64,000 nucleotides of DNA from Lysinibacillus cavernae (GTDB lineage: Bacteria > Bacillota > Bacilli > Bacillales_A > Planococcaceae). A model generated the notes under the pieces. That model ran no database searches. It was not told the DNA's origin and saw nothing but the letters and a program-made list of their open reading frames with translations. Position numbers and translations under genes: made by a program. The DNA is taken from NCBI RefSeq assembly GCF_009724685.1, contig NZ_WMEF01000001.1, forward strand, positions 496,001-560,000, given 5' to 3'. Positions within the stretch are counted from its first letter, which is position 1. Every line of letters begins with the position of its first letter. Positions 15,395-24,017 of this stretch are shown piece by piece.

Positions 15395-16750
15395 ATGAAA
15401 AAGTATTCTGTTGATACATATTTTTACTTCATCATTCCTTCTTTAATTGGTATTTTCCTATTTATGACACCCGTATTAACCGATGAGGGGTGGAAGGTAC
15501 CAATTGCTATTTTAGCAAATGTCTTAGCTGGTATAGTGGCTCCTGTTATTAGTTATTTTACGATTATCATGTTTGCGATTTCAGCGATTGGCGCACTTAT
15601 CGCTAAATTTATTCCTCGTAAAAATGTTAAAGAGCCTAGTATTTTAGATACATTGTTTTATGTCAATTGGTTTTGGACGATTACACGCTGTATCGGTTTA
15701 GTTTTTGCTTCGATGGTAGTCTTTAACATTGGTCCCTCTGCCATCAACAATGAAAATACTGGTGGACTACTTATGGATCCAAACGGGGGACTTGTGACGT
15801 TTTTATTTACCATATTTTTGTTTGCTGGTTTTCTTTTGCCTTTTTTAACAAACTTTGGTTTACTTGAGTTTTTCGGTACGATGATGGTGAGAATTATGCG
15901 TCCACTTTTTAAAAGTCCAGGACGTTCTTCAATTGATGCTCTTACGTCATGGGTCGGTGATGGAACGATTGGTGTGTTAATGACGAGTAAACAATATGAG
16001 ATGGGGAACTACACAAAAAAAGAAGCAGCAATTATTGCGACAAGCTTCTCAGTAGTATCCATTACATTCTGTATCGTAGTATTGGATACCGTGCACTTAG
16101 CTCGCTATTTTATTCCTTATTACTTAACTGTTGTACTTTGTGGCATTGTGTTAGCGATTATTATGCCTCGAATCTATCCACTTGCAAAGAAGGAAGATAC
16201 GTATATAGATGGCACGCCAGTAGACTATTCGCGTGAGGTATTACCAAAAGGCTATAATTCTGTCACACATGGCTTAGAAAATGCTCTTGCTATTGCCCAT
16301 GCCAATCGTGATCCCCGTCAATTTGTAAAAGATGGATCTAGAAATGTCATCGATTTATGGGTTGGTGTTGCGCCTATCGTTATGGCTTTCGGTACAATTG
16401 CCTTAATGCTTGCTGAATTTACAAGTATCTTTGCGATTTTAGGAAAACCATTTGAGCCCATTTTAACAGTACTTGGCTTGCCTGAAGCGGCAGAGGCGGC
16501 GCAAACAATGGTCGTTGGATTTGCAGATATGTTCCTACCGTCTATTTTAGGTGCAGGAATTGAATCAGATGTTACTCGATTTGTCATTGCCGTTGTTTCT
16601 GTTTCGCAGCTCATTTATATGTCTGAAGTAGGTGGACTTATTTTAGGGACAAAAATTCCATTGAAATTTTTCGATTTAGTAGTCATATTTTTATTACGAA
16701 CACTTATCTCACTACCAATTGCAGCGTTGGTCGGTCACTTACTCTTTTAA
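15395..16750 (+). CDS. YjiH-family nucleoside-recognition (gate) domain membrane protein
   Basis: A 451-residue protein with about ten membrane helices. It has two nucleoside-recognition/gate regions: one with LTSWVGDGTIGVLMTSKQYE near residues 190-210, and a second with VVGFADMFLPSILGAGIESD near 370-390. YjiH relatives are presumed transporters; the substrate is not known. ATG at 15395 follows GAGG by 12 bases; ATG at 15377 would add six residues. It is a single-gene unit with a complex upstream region. Confidence 0.83.
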   Translation: MKKYSVDTYFYFIIPSLIGIFLFMTPVLTDEGWKVPIAILANVLAGIVAPVISYFTIIMFAISAIGALIAKFIPRKNVKEPSILDTLFYVNWFWTITRCIGLVFASMVVFNIGPSAINNENTGGLLMDPNGGLVTFLFTIFLFAGFLLPFLTNFGLLEFFGTMMVRIMRPLFKSPGRSSIDALTSWVGDGTIGVLMTSKQYEMGNYTKKEAAIIATSFSVVSITFCIVVLDTVHLARYFIPYYLTVVLCGIVLAIIMPRIYPLAKKEDTYIDGTPVDYSREVLPKGYNSVTHGLENALAIAHANRDPRQFVKDGSRNVIDLWVGVAPIVMAFGTIALMLAEFTSIFAILGKPFEPILTVLGLPEAAEAAQTMVVGFADMFLPSILGAGIESDVTRFVIAVVSVSQLIYMSEVGGLILGTKIPLKFFDLVVIFLLRTLISLPIAALVGHLLF

Positions 16751-16752
16751 TG

Positions 16753-16786
16753 AAAATGCCAAGTCCTAGATGGACTTGGCATTTTT
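16753..16786. terminator. Bidirectional terminator overlapping the CPBP stop codon
   Basis: AAATGCCAAGTCC pairs with GGACTTGGCATTT across a TAGAT loop, with A and T arms on both sides. The minus-strand CPBP gene ends inside the hairpin (stop at 16766-16768). Confidence 0.9.
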
Positions 16787-17485
16787 CATGTAATTCGTAG
16801 CATTGCCTTTTTTTACACGTTTCCATAAAAGAAGCATATACACAAATAGCACAAAAATAATGAGATAACCACTTAGCATCGAGCTTTCCATATTGCCCAT
16901 GAAGTTAAAGAAATTATTAAAGCCATGGAAAAGAATCGTTATGATAATCGATTGACCGTCCAAAATAAGTAATGATAAAACAAGACCCACTAAAAGGGCA
17001 TAGATAATTTGGATAAACGTATCTTCTAGTGATTGGCCACCAAGTAATTGAAAAGCATGTGTGATACCAAACAAAATACTAGAAACCCACACAGCAGTAA
17101 ATGCTCCTTTAGCTAAAAGCATTCGTAGCATAATGCCTCTAAATACAGTCTCTTCGATAAAAGCTACAATGAACATTTGCATGATGAGCATGACAAGGAG
17201 ATCGCTAATAGATGTAAAATTTAAACCATGAGTGCTGACTAAGATGATACATAATACGAAAAGTAGCGGTAGGATGATGAAGAAATGATTCTTTTTAATG
17301 GAATGAAAGAAATACATTTGCCAGCTTTTTTTCTTTGCGATATAAATGAAAAGCCCTAATGCTAGTGGAATTAACATTGCAAACTGTAGGAAAGGGCTTG
17401 TTGGTTGTTTAATAGAAACAAAGGCTCCATTTAAAACATAGAAAAATATGAGAAGAAATTCTAAACCAATTATTTTCATAATCAT
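16766..17485 (-). CDS. CPBP-family intramembrane metalloprotease
   Basis: A 239-residue protein with about seven hydrophobic segments and the CPBP (Abi/CAAX) motifs: EETVFRG near residue 116, FGITHAF near 148 and FHGFNNFFNF near 194, which together bind the catalytic metal in this family. It starts after AGGAGG. It is the last gene of a GntR-ABC operon, 22 bases after the permease gene. Many such members are linked to peptide or bacteriocin self-immunity; its actual substrate is unknown. Confidence 0.87.
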   Translation of the reverse strand: MIMKIIGLEFLLIFFYVLNGAFVSIKQPTSPFLQFAMLIPLALGLFIYIAKKKSWQMYFFHSIKKNHFFIILPLLFVLCIILVSTHGLNFTSISDLLVMLIMQMFIVAFIEETVFRGIMLRMLLAKGAFTAVWVSSILFGITHAFQLLGGQSLEDTFIQIIYALLVGLVLSLLILDGQSIIITILFHGFNNFFNFMGNMESSMLSGYLIIFVLFVYMLLLWKRVKKGNATNYMKNAKSI

Positions 17486-17507
17486 TTTGTTAATTTCCTC
17501 CTGTTCG

Positions 17508-18203
17508 TTATACGGGACTCACAGAAATCTTACGTAGGAAAGCAGTGATAACTAAATAGAGTAAGACACTAAAAACTAAAATACATCCTAAGATTGCGAA
17601 TATGGACGAATTGGCGAAAAGGTTAAATAGGGGGGAATACCACTGAAAAATGACCATTATAATGGGAATCAACACAAGCAACCCAATAAAACTATAGCCA
17701 CCCAGTATACCTAAGCGATAAAAAACAACATTAAGGAGAAGGCCTGAACTGAGACAAAATAAAAGTAAGACTGTATCCATTGCTACTGTTTGTAAAAATG
17801 AATGGGCATTATTAAAAAATAAAATAGGATGAATGATAATAATATCTTTTACATTTAAGAGGTTAGAAATATAGACAATGATTTTATGTGCACTTGCAAT
17901 AATCAATGCACCAACTAGGCTCGCGCTAATAAAAAAGAGCCCGACATTCAACAGATATTGCTGGCGACTTACCCCTAGCTTTAAAAAATAGGGTAAAGTT
18001 CTATTTAAAAGCTTAGCCGCCATTAAACTGTAAAAAATATAAACAGGAATTGAAATGGTAATGGCAAATGAAATATATTGACCAAAGAAAGTATCTAAGA
18101 AAAATGACAATAGCACGATAGAAAATAAAATGCTCCAAAAAATAATGTTTTGCTTCTTATAGCTTTGAAATAAAATATAAAAGCTACCTTTTATTGTATT
18201 CAT
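17508..18203 (-). CDS. ABC transporter permease-like membrane protein
   Basis: A 231-residue protein with six predicted membrane helices (near residues 20-60, 85-110, 140-165, 170-190 and 200-225) and no clear family motif. Its start overlaps the ATPase stop (ATGA), so the two are translationally coupled and probably form one transporter of the YtrBCD/bacitracin-type class. Direction and substrate of transport are unknown. Confidence 0.78.
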   Translation of the reverse strand: MNTIKGSFYILFQSYKKQNIIFWSILFSIVLLSFFLDTFFGQYISFAITISIPVYIFYSLMAAKLLNRTLPYFLKLGVSRQQYLLNVGLFFISASLVGALIIASAHKIIVYISNLLNVKDIIIIHPILFFNNAHSFLQTVAMDTVLLLFCLSSGLLLNVVFYRLGILGGYSFIGLLVLIPIIMVIFQWYSPLFNLFANSSIFAILGCILVFSVLLYLVITAFLRKISVSPV

Positions 18204-19063
18204 TTACCTGACCTCACTTTCTGTTTACTTAAATACACGAGCATATCTTGAAGAGAAATTGATGTAAGTGTTATGTTCTGACCTTCTATGGGTTCACCAT
18301 TTGCATAGACAACTGCTGTCATTTCTTGCATAAACATATGCTCATAGATCACGTCTAAGCCGCTGATTGCTAAAGCAACATCATTGGCATTTCCTTTTAC
18401 AGCAACAATATGCTCGCGCCATTCATCAGCTGTTTTTTTAAGTAATAACTCACCTTCATGTAGAATGAAAATTTCCTCAAATAGCTTGCTAGCCTCATCG
18501 ATTAAATGAGTGGACAAAATAAATAATCGTGGATCTTCAGTTTGTTGTTCGATTAACAAATCATAAAATGTATTGCGAGCAGCGACATCTAAGCCGATAT
18601 AGGGTTCATCAAAGATGGTAATGGATGCTCGACTCGCAAAGCCCGTAATGATTCCAAGTGCAGATACCATCCCTTTTGATAAACTACGTACTTTATCTTT
18701 TGGATTCAAAGCAAATACTTGTAGCAGCTCCTGAGCAAACTCTTCATCCCATTTTGGATAAAAGAAGCGATTAGCCTTTAATGTTTGAGCAATGGTCATT
18801 TCTCCTTGAAAATTGCCACTTTCAGCGATAAAGCAAATATCACGTAAAGTAGAAGGAGCATTAAAGATACTTTCTCCGTTGACTAAAATTTCTCCTTTTG
18901 TTGTAGCAGTGAGCCCTGACAATAGATTTAAGAAAGTTGTTTTGCCAGCTCCGTTATGACCTAAAAAACCAATAATTTTTGGGCCTTCCATCGTGAAAGT
19001 GACATTTCGTAAAGCGGATTTATGTTTATAGGACTTCGTGACATTGTTCACATTGATTTTCAT
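18200..19063 (-). CDS. ABC transporter ATP-binding protein (YtrB-like)
   Basis: A 287-residue ATPase: Walker A GHNGAGKTT (residues about 35-43), signature degenerated to LSKGMVSAL, Walker B ITIFDEPYIGLD, and H-loop STHLIDE. The C-terminal 70 residues form an accessory domain. The LSKGM form is common in drug- and peptide-related exporters paired with GntR regulators. Start after GGGAG, directly following the gntR stop. Confidence 0.9.
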   Translation of the reverse strand: MKINVNNVTKSYKHKSALRNVTFTMEGPKIIGFLGHNGAGKTTFLNLLSGLTATTKGEILVNGESIFNAPSTLRDICFIAESGNFQGEMTIAQTLKANRFFYPKWDEEFAQELLQVFALNPKDKVRSLSKGMVSALGIITGFASRASITIFDEPYIGLDVAARNTFYDLLIEQQTEDPRLFILSTHLIDEASKLFEEIFILHEGELLLKKTADEWREHIVAVKGNANDVALAISGLDVIYEHMFMQEMTAVVYANGEPIEGQNITLTSISLQDMLVYLSKQKVRSGK

Positions 19064-19426
19064 TCAGTATCTCCCTTGTATCAAATTTTGTAATTCCTCA
19101 TCTGAAATACCTAAACGTCTAGCCTCCATTTTCAATGGTTCAATATGTTGTTGAAAAAAATTTTCTTTACGTTCAGTAATTAAAATTTTTCTAGCATCCT
19201 CATGTACAAACATTCCGACACCTCGTTTTTTATAAATGACACCCTTATCCACTAATTCATTCACGCCTTTCCCAGCAGTTGCAGGATTAATCTGATATTC
19301 TTTTGCAAACTCATTCGTAGATGGAATGCGATCTTCGGGCTGTAGCTGTCCATCCAGAATGGCATCTTCTATTCTTTCGCGAATTTGTTGGAAAATGGGC
19401 TTTTCGTTATTTAAAGAGTGAATCAC
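19064..19426 (-). CDS. GntR-family regulator, YtrA subfamily
   Basis: A 120-residue repressor: winged helix at residues 8-72 (PIFQQIRERIEDAILDGQL, IPSTNEFAKEYQINPATAGK) and a short two-helix C-terminal tail, the YtrA layout. GTG at 19426 is chosen because GAGGTGG lies four bases upstream; a GTG at 19438 overlaps that site. It heads the ABC/CPBP operon. YtrA-type regulators respond to cell-wall antibiotics or peptides and repress their own operon. Confidence 0.87.
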   Translation of the reverse strand: MIHSLNNEKPIFQQIRERIEDAILDGQLQPEDRIPSTNEFAKEYQINPATAGKGVNELVDKGVIYKKRGVGMFVHEDARKILITERKENFFQQHIEPLKMEARRLGISDEELQNLIQGRY

Positions 19427-19440
19427 AATCCACCTCACTT

Positions 19441-19478
19441 GTTATATAGTTAATTACTTGTGTAACTAACCATATAAC
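19441..19478. promoter_or_regulatory. Candidate operator of the GntR-ABC operon
   Basis: The arms GTTATAT and AGTTA at 19441-19452 are mirrored by TAACT at 19463-19467 and ATATAAC at 19472-19478. The inner pair is perfect with a 10-base spacer; the outer pair is offset by four bases. It lies directly upstream of gntR. Confidence 0.5.
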
Positions 19479-19592
19479 GTGTGGAATCTTTTGTCAATCT
19501 TTTTGCAGGAAAATCTATGGAAATGTATAGAACAAATAAAGTTGGAATCTGTGGATAAGTTTCTAATTTCACCTTTTTTTGAATAAATCTAA

Positions 19593-19982
19593 AACTTGTA
19601 TTCAACAGGCTACCGTATTGGTGAAGTTGTAAAATTAAATCGCGAAGATATCGATTATTAAACGAATTCAGTTATTGTACAAAGGAAAGGTGATAAAGAA
19701 AGGGAAGTGTACTTTAATACCCGCTGTTCCATTTGGTTAAAAAGGTATTTAGATGAACGAGAGGATAAGGAACCTTGTTTGTTTATTACGGACAGAAGGC
19801 CGAAAAGGAGGATGGGAATTGATAATTTAAGAAATGTTATCAAGCGAATATCGAATCGAGCTGGTATAAAAAAGAGTATACATCCACATCAATTACGACA
19901 CAGCTATGCAACGCATATGATTAATAATGGTGCGCCAATTGATGTCATTCAAAGTAAAGTGCGTTTAAAACACAAGCTGTAA
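19593..19982 (+). pseudogene. Tyrosine recombinase (integrase) remnant
   Basis: The frame reads LYSTGYRIGEVVKLNREDID with the first catalytic arginine, then an in-frame TAA at 19659, and continues as a recombinase core to HPHQLRHSYATHMINNG, which holds the His-x-x-Arg box. It then ends in VRLKHKL before the LGH motif and nucleophilic tyrosine; compare intact xerD at 58901. There is also a stop directly upstream of 19593. The N-terminal DNA-binding domain is missing. It is clearly dead. Confidence 0.85.
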
Positions 19983-19990
19983 AGATAAAG

Positions 19991-20018
19991 ACCAAGATGG
20001 CTTACTTGTCATCTTGGT
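19991..20018. terminator. Hairpin after the integrase remnant
   Basis: ACCAAGATG pairs with CATCTTGGT across a 10-base loop. There is no T-run on the plus strand, so function is uncertain. Confidence 0.45.
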
Positions 20019-20109
20019 CCTATGCTACGTTATATTGAATTAACAATACGGTCGCAAAACGTATAATAAAAGAGTCTCTAAATTATCTTACTAGCAGGGA
20101 AGACAAATA

Positions 20110-21165
20110 TCACCATTTAGTGTGTAGAGGATTTGGCCCCGCATGTGATGGGAAGAGCGGTAGTACTTCCTCTGCCAACTCTTGAATCACATCAGCAGGT
20201 GGTCGGCTCGAAAACTGAATTCCGAGTGCAGCGTGGTTGACACCAACTGCCTGCCATTCTTTCAAAAGTTCAATCAAACCCTTTCGACCTGTTCGTAAAA
20301 TAAATCCGCCACGGATAGGTGTTCTTGGATAATCGGGATCTTCAATAAGATCAATCCATTCGTTAGTCATGTGCGGCTTGAATAATCCGTCTGGTATTTT
20401 TTTACGCCAGGAGTCTATTTTTTCCGAAAGCCTCTGGGGACCAGATGCATCTGCTGTTGCTCCGGGATAAGTGAGCCAACCATCGCTATTTTCCGCGATC
20501 CAGCCAACCGATTGTTGGCTGGATCCTGTAACAATAAGTGGAATATCACCGGTTGCAGGTTTAGGAAGCATTTCTCCCCCCTTAACTTGCCCAAGGGACG
20601 ATTGAATTGAAGGTCGCTGATGTTGAACGAGGTTGCGGAAAAATTCAACCGTCTCCCGGAACCGCACATCACGGTGGTTGGCATCGATTCCGTAAGCCGG
20701 AAATTCTATGGCTCGGTCACCTGAAGCAACTCCAAGAATAAGACGCCCACCAGACAGCACATCGATAGATGATGCTGATTTTGCCAAGTCCATGGGATGG
20801 CGTAGTGTGAAAATAGCACTTCCGGTTGCTAAGGATACATTCTTTGTCCTTGCAGCAAGATAGGCTAAATAGACAAATGGATCGAAGACCTGTCCAGCAT
20901 CCCCAAAATTAGGATCAAACAGGGGTACATCCCGTACCCAAATCGATGCAAAATTCAGTTGATCGATCATTTCCACGATTTCAGCTTGGCCTTTTAAGTC
21001 AGCCATCTGACCCTTATAGAACTTAATCGGCAGAAAAATACCGATTGTGAGTTTATTTGGGGCGAACATCCGACGATAGCCAGGGTGTTCGTTGAACTTT
21101 CCAAATGTTGAAGTTGATTGCTGTCTTTCATGATGAGATTCGTTATTTTTTGATTTTATTTCCAA
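20110..21165 (-). CDS. LLM-class flavin-dependent oxidoreductase
   Basis: A 351-residue bacterial-luciferase-like monooxygenase. It has the TIM-barrel start TIGIFLPI (residues 40-47), FASIWVRDVPLFDP, ATGSAIFTLRHPMDLAKSA, the SGGRLILGVASGD segment and a late GGFILRTGRKG. The family uses reduced FMN or F420 to oxidise small molecules; the substrate is unknown. It begins with TTG at 21165 after AGGAGG. The gene looks richer in GC than its neighbours: one sampled 60-base line (20401-20460) has 30 G+C against 23 in a line of the YjiH gene (16021-16080). This suggests acquisition. It is divergent from a MocR gene. Confidence 0.88.
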   Translation of the reverse strand: MEIKSKNNESHHERQQSTSTFGKFNEHPGYRRMFAPNKLTIGIFLPIKFYKGQMADLKGQAEIVEMIDQLNFASIWVRDVPLFDPNFGDAGQVFDPFVYLAYLAARTKNVSLATGSAIFTLRHPMDLAKSASSIDVLSGGRLILGVASGDRAIEFPAYGIDANHRDVRFRETVEFFRNLVQHQRPSIQSSLGQVKGGEMLPKPATGDIPLIVTGSSQQSVGWIAENSDGWLTYPGATADASGPQRLSEKIDSWRKKIPDGLFKPHMTNEWIDLIEDPDYPRTPIRGGFILRTGRKGLIELLKEWQAVGVNHAALGIQFSSRPPADVIQELAEEVLPLFPSHAGPNPLHTKW

Positions 21166-21355
21166 TTCATTCTCCTCCTAAACAATGGGTAAACCAATCA
21201 TCAGATACAGGCACGCTGTTCCTTTACAATACGGGAGTTAACTAAAGTCGTATATTCGACTGGTAATGATATAATTGTAAAAATCAACTGGCTCCATGGG
21301 TAGTGACAAATCTAAATGTTATTTTGGGGTCAGTAAAGGGCGTAAGGAGGCTAGT

Positions 21356-22765
21356 ATGATCGAAATTACGATATTACTAAAGGAAAAGTCTGAAGAGCCG
21401 TTATATTTCCAAATATATCAGCACATCAAAAAAGATATTATAAGAGGAAAACTGGTGGCTAAGACACGATTGCCTTCTATCCGTGCACTTTCATCACATC
21501 TACATATTAGCCGCAATACGGTTGAATCGGCCTATCACAGATTGATAGACGAAGGATATGTCCAAAGTAGGCCAAGGAGTGGTTTGTATGTAGTCGAATT
21601 GGAATTAGACAAGTTACCTACGCTGTATTCAAATAAAAGAAAGCCTGTTGAATTAATCGAACCGGACACTGCTCCCATTCAATATGATTTTTTATATGGT
21701 GATGTGGATATTGCGCACTTTCCGCTTGCTACTTGGCGCAAGTTAACTAATCTAAGCTTACAATCCGAACAAGTGGAGTTGTTCTCTTATGGGAATCCTC
21801 AAGGGGAACATGGTCTTCGTGTAGAAATTGCTAAATATCTGTATGATTCTAGAGGGGTGAACTGCTCACCTGAACAAATAATTATAGGAGCAGGTATTCA
21901 GTATCTGCTTAACATATTATCTAGTTTAATTGGAAGTACTAACAGCAACATCGCGATTGAAGAACCAGGCTACGATGGAGTTCGTACGATTTTTCGAAAT
22001 AATGGATTCAGTATCCATCCTATATTTTTAGATAAGGATGGTATTAACATTTCCAAGTTATATGAGAGCAAATCTAGGATTGTCTATATTACCCCATCTC
22101 ACCAGTTTCCATACGGAATGGTCATGCCTATCGCCAAGAGAATACAATTACTTAAATGGGCACAAGACCTAGATGGCATTATCATTGAAGATGATTATGA
22201 TAGCGAGTTTAGATATGTCGGGAAACCAATTCCTTCTCTCCAAAGTCTAGATGCAAATCAACGCACTGTCTATCTTGGAACATTCTCCAAATGTCTTCTG
22301 CCCTCTCTGCGCATCGCTTATATGATACTGCCCCCAGATTTAATAGCACTTTATAATAAGCAAGATTATAGATTGTATGATCAAACAGTATCATGGTTTC
22401 ATCAGAAAACACTGGAACTGTTTATGAGTAAAGGGCATTGGGAAGCTCACATTCGTAAAATGCGGAATGTGTATCATAAAAAACATTTCACTCTGATTGA
22501 GACGATTCGGGAGTTAATGGGTGAAAAAGTTACGGTAATAGGAGAGAATGCTGGGCTGCATATTTTATTGCGTGTGCATAACGGTATGGATGAAAAGGAG
22601 TTAATTAGAGCAGCGGCTCAAAAGGGAGTCAAGGTTTACGAAGTATCCCGCTATTGGGAGAAACAAACCCAGGCTGAGGCGTCAATGGTGCAAATTGGTT
22701 TTGGCGGATTAAGCAATGAAGATATCGTTTTGGGAATTCATTCTCTTTTCCGAGCTTGGTTTTAA
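21356..22765 (+). CDS. MocR/PdxR-family transcriptional regulator (GntR-aminotransferase fusion)
   Basis: A 469-residue regulator. The GntR winged helix is at residues 10-75 (PLYFQIYQHIKKDIIRGKL, RLPSIRALSSHLHISRNTVE). An aminotransferase class I-like domain follows at 110-465, with the IIEDDYDSEFRY block and YLGTFSKCLLPSLRIAY containing the PLP lysine. ATG at 21356 follows AAGGAGG; the upstream in-frame ATG at 21296 lacks a site. It is divergent from the luciferase-like gene across 190 bases, so it probably controls it with a PLP- or amine-linked signal. Confidence 0.9.
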   Translation: MIEITILLKEKSEEPLYFQIYQHIKKDIIRGKLVAKTRLPSIRALSSHLHISRNTVESAYHRLIDEGYVQSRPRSGLYVVELELDKLPTLYSNKRKPVELIEPDTAPIQYDFLYGDVDIAHFPLATWRKLTNLSLQSEQVELFSYGNPQGEHGLRVEIAKYLYDSRGVNCSPEQIIIGAGIQYLLNILSSLIGSTNSNIAIEEPGYDGVRTIFRNNGFSIHPIFLDKDGINISKLYESKSRIVYITPSHQFPYGMVMPIAKRIQLLKWAQDLDGIIIEDDYDSEFRYVGKPIPSLQSLDANQRTVYLGTFSKCLLPSLRIAYMILPPDLIALYNKQDYRLYDQTVSWFHQKTLELFMSKGHWEAHIRKMRNVYHKKHFTLIETIRELMGEKVTVIGENAGLHILLRVHNGMDEKELIRAAAQKGVKVYEVSRYWEKQTQAEASMVQIGFGGLSNEDIVLGIHSLFRAWF

Positions 22766-23357
22766 CCAGTCAATACTAGCCATCTTGGTAGTTAAAAAAC
22801 TAAAAAAAGTATGCACAGAAGATTAAATCGTACTTCGACCAAAATGTGCAATAGAAAAAAAGGCACTTGTTCAACTAACGGGAGCTTATCTGTAATAAAG
22901 AAAGCGTCAGATTGCGGTATAAGATTCCTAACTGGAGTCTTGTTAAAAGAAGTGTGTCAGTACCAATGAAGCTAACAAGCTGGCAGTGGGTTTATAATAG
23001 TGTGGATAGCTAGCCGATTGGGACATATGGAAAGGGTAAATTAGCAGGAGCGGAGAAAACCAGTCAGTGGTAAATCTATAAGAAACTTATTTCTCAAAAA
23101 TCTGTTTCTTTTCAAATGTAAATTCAGAGGTAATCATGCATATGATTGCCTCTTTTTTAATTGAATTTTGTAACAACTCTAGTAAAGAAAGTAAACAAAA
23201 GGATATCTGATATTTTAAAACAATCCTTCTCTTAATAAAAAAATTTCTATTCGATAGAGAACTCTTATTCGTTTAAATCTGAAATGTCCCATACCTTTAG
23301 AATAATTTCAATGCAAAAAGGAGATGAATAAGAATAAATTAATTAGGTAGGTTAAAT
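22766..23357. other. Gene-free eroded spacer
   Basis: A 592-base gap without a convincing reading frame. Stops occur in every frame at short intervals. It contains an orphan terminator at 23127-23158 with no gene before it, and a stretch at about 22870-23060 of different base texture that may be the wreck of a mobile element. I could not identify its origin. Confidence 0.5.
23127..23158 (+). terminator. Orphan terminator
   Basis: GAGGTAATCAT pairs with ATGATTGCCTC (one G-T pair) and is followed by TTTTTT. No intact gene lies upstream before 22765. Confidence 0.75.
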
Positions 23358-23558
23358 ATGGAATTTTATAAAGAAAAAGAAATCTATTGCTACAGTTGTC
23401 GTAAAAAAACGATATTTACTTTTAGAGATATGCATAGAAAGAATGGGATAGACAGTCATTGTAGTGAATGTTCTGGGATTTGGTTTGAATGGCAAAATAG
23501 AGCTGTTCAGAGGGAGATGGAAAAGTGGATTGAATATAATAAACATCTTATCAAATAA
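23358..23558 (+). CDS. Small zinc-ribbon-like protein, 66 aa
   Basis: A 66-residue protein with two Cys-x-x-Cys pairs (CYSC near residue 11, CSEC near residue 36), typical of a structural zinc site, plus a basic and aromatic C-terminus. No wider family is recognised. The ribosome site is only TAGGTAGGT. A terminator follows at 23602, which supports real expression. It may be a truncated or accessory protein of the eroded segment. Confidence 0.6.
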   Translation: MEFYKEKEIYCYSCRKKTIFTFRDMHRKNGIDSHCSECSGIWFEWQNRAVQREMEKWIEYNKHLIK

Positions 23559-23601
23559 CTAATTGGTTTTATACCTAAAACTAATCGAAAAATAATTACT
23601 A

Positions 23602-23637
23602 GAAGCTCTGTAAAGAATGTGTCTGCAGAGCTTTTTT
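23602..23637 (+). terminator. Terminator after the zinc-ribbon gene
   Basis: AAGCTCTG pairs with CAGAGCTT across a loop of about 15 bases, followed by TTTTTT. Confidence 0.8.
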
Positions 23638-23982
23638 ACTTATCCAGCTCGTTTAGATAATGAATTATGAAAAAGGTAACAACCATGACCACCGCTTGGA
23701 AGTCTTTTTTATAGGATTTTTTTGTAGTTTTGTGAAGTTCAAAATAAGTTAATCTCTTTTTACATACACTCCACTAGATATTACACAGCTTCAAGTAAGT
23801 ATTTCGAAACAACGTGTTACATTATATATATTTGGAAATAGAAGAGCTAATTTTCATTTGGCTCTTTTTTAATTTTTTACAAATTTTCTTATACAAGGTA
23901 TCAGAATGAAATGTGAGTAACTTAATTGGTTCCAATTTTATTTGTTCTATACCAGGTAAAGGATATTGTTTTTCTTTCCATG
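23638..23982. other. AT-rich spacer with an orphan terminator
   Basis: No credible gene is present. A second terminator-like hairpin lies at 23842-23871 (AAGAGCTAA / TTTGGCTCTT then TTTTT) on the plus strand, with nothing recognisable upstream of it. A small RNA or a lost gene could explain it. Confidence 0.45.
23842..23871 (+). terminator. Orphan terminator
   Basis: A short stem AAGAGC-AA / TTTGGCTCTT with a T-run follows 200 bases of non-coding DNA. Confidence 0.6.
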
Positions 23983-24017
23983 AAAAAAGCCCTCTCAATT
24001 ACGAGATGGCTGTTTTT
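23983..24017 (-). terminator. Terminator overlapping the acyltransferase stop
   Basis: On the minus strand GCCATCTC pairs with GAGAGGGC (one G-T pair) and is followed by TTTTTT. The coding region ends within the hairpin. Confidence 0.85.

Noticed and set aside
19593..19982. Functional XerC/XerD-like recombinase
   Set aside because: An in-frame stop at 19659 and loss of the LGH motif and tyrosine nucleophile make it a pseudogene.
22766..23357. Group II intron or retron remnant
   Set aside because: I looked for the intron 5' consensus, domain V and a reverse-transcriptase trace and could not support any of them.
23352..23546. Minus-strand frame opposite the zinc-ribbon gene
   Set aside because: It is Phe/Pro rich and opposite a frame with two CxxC pairs and a downstream terminator; the plus strand is favoured.
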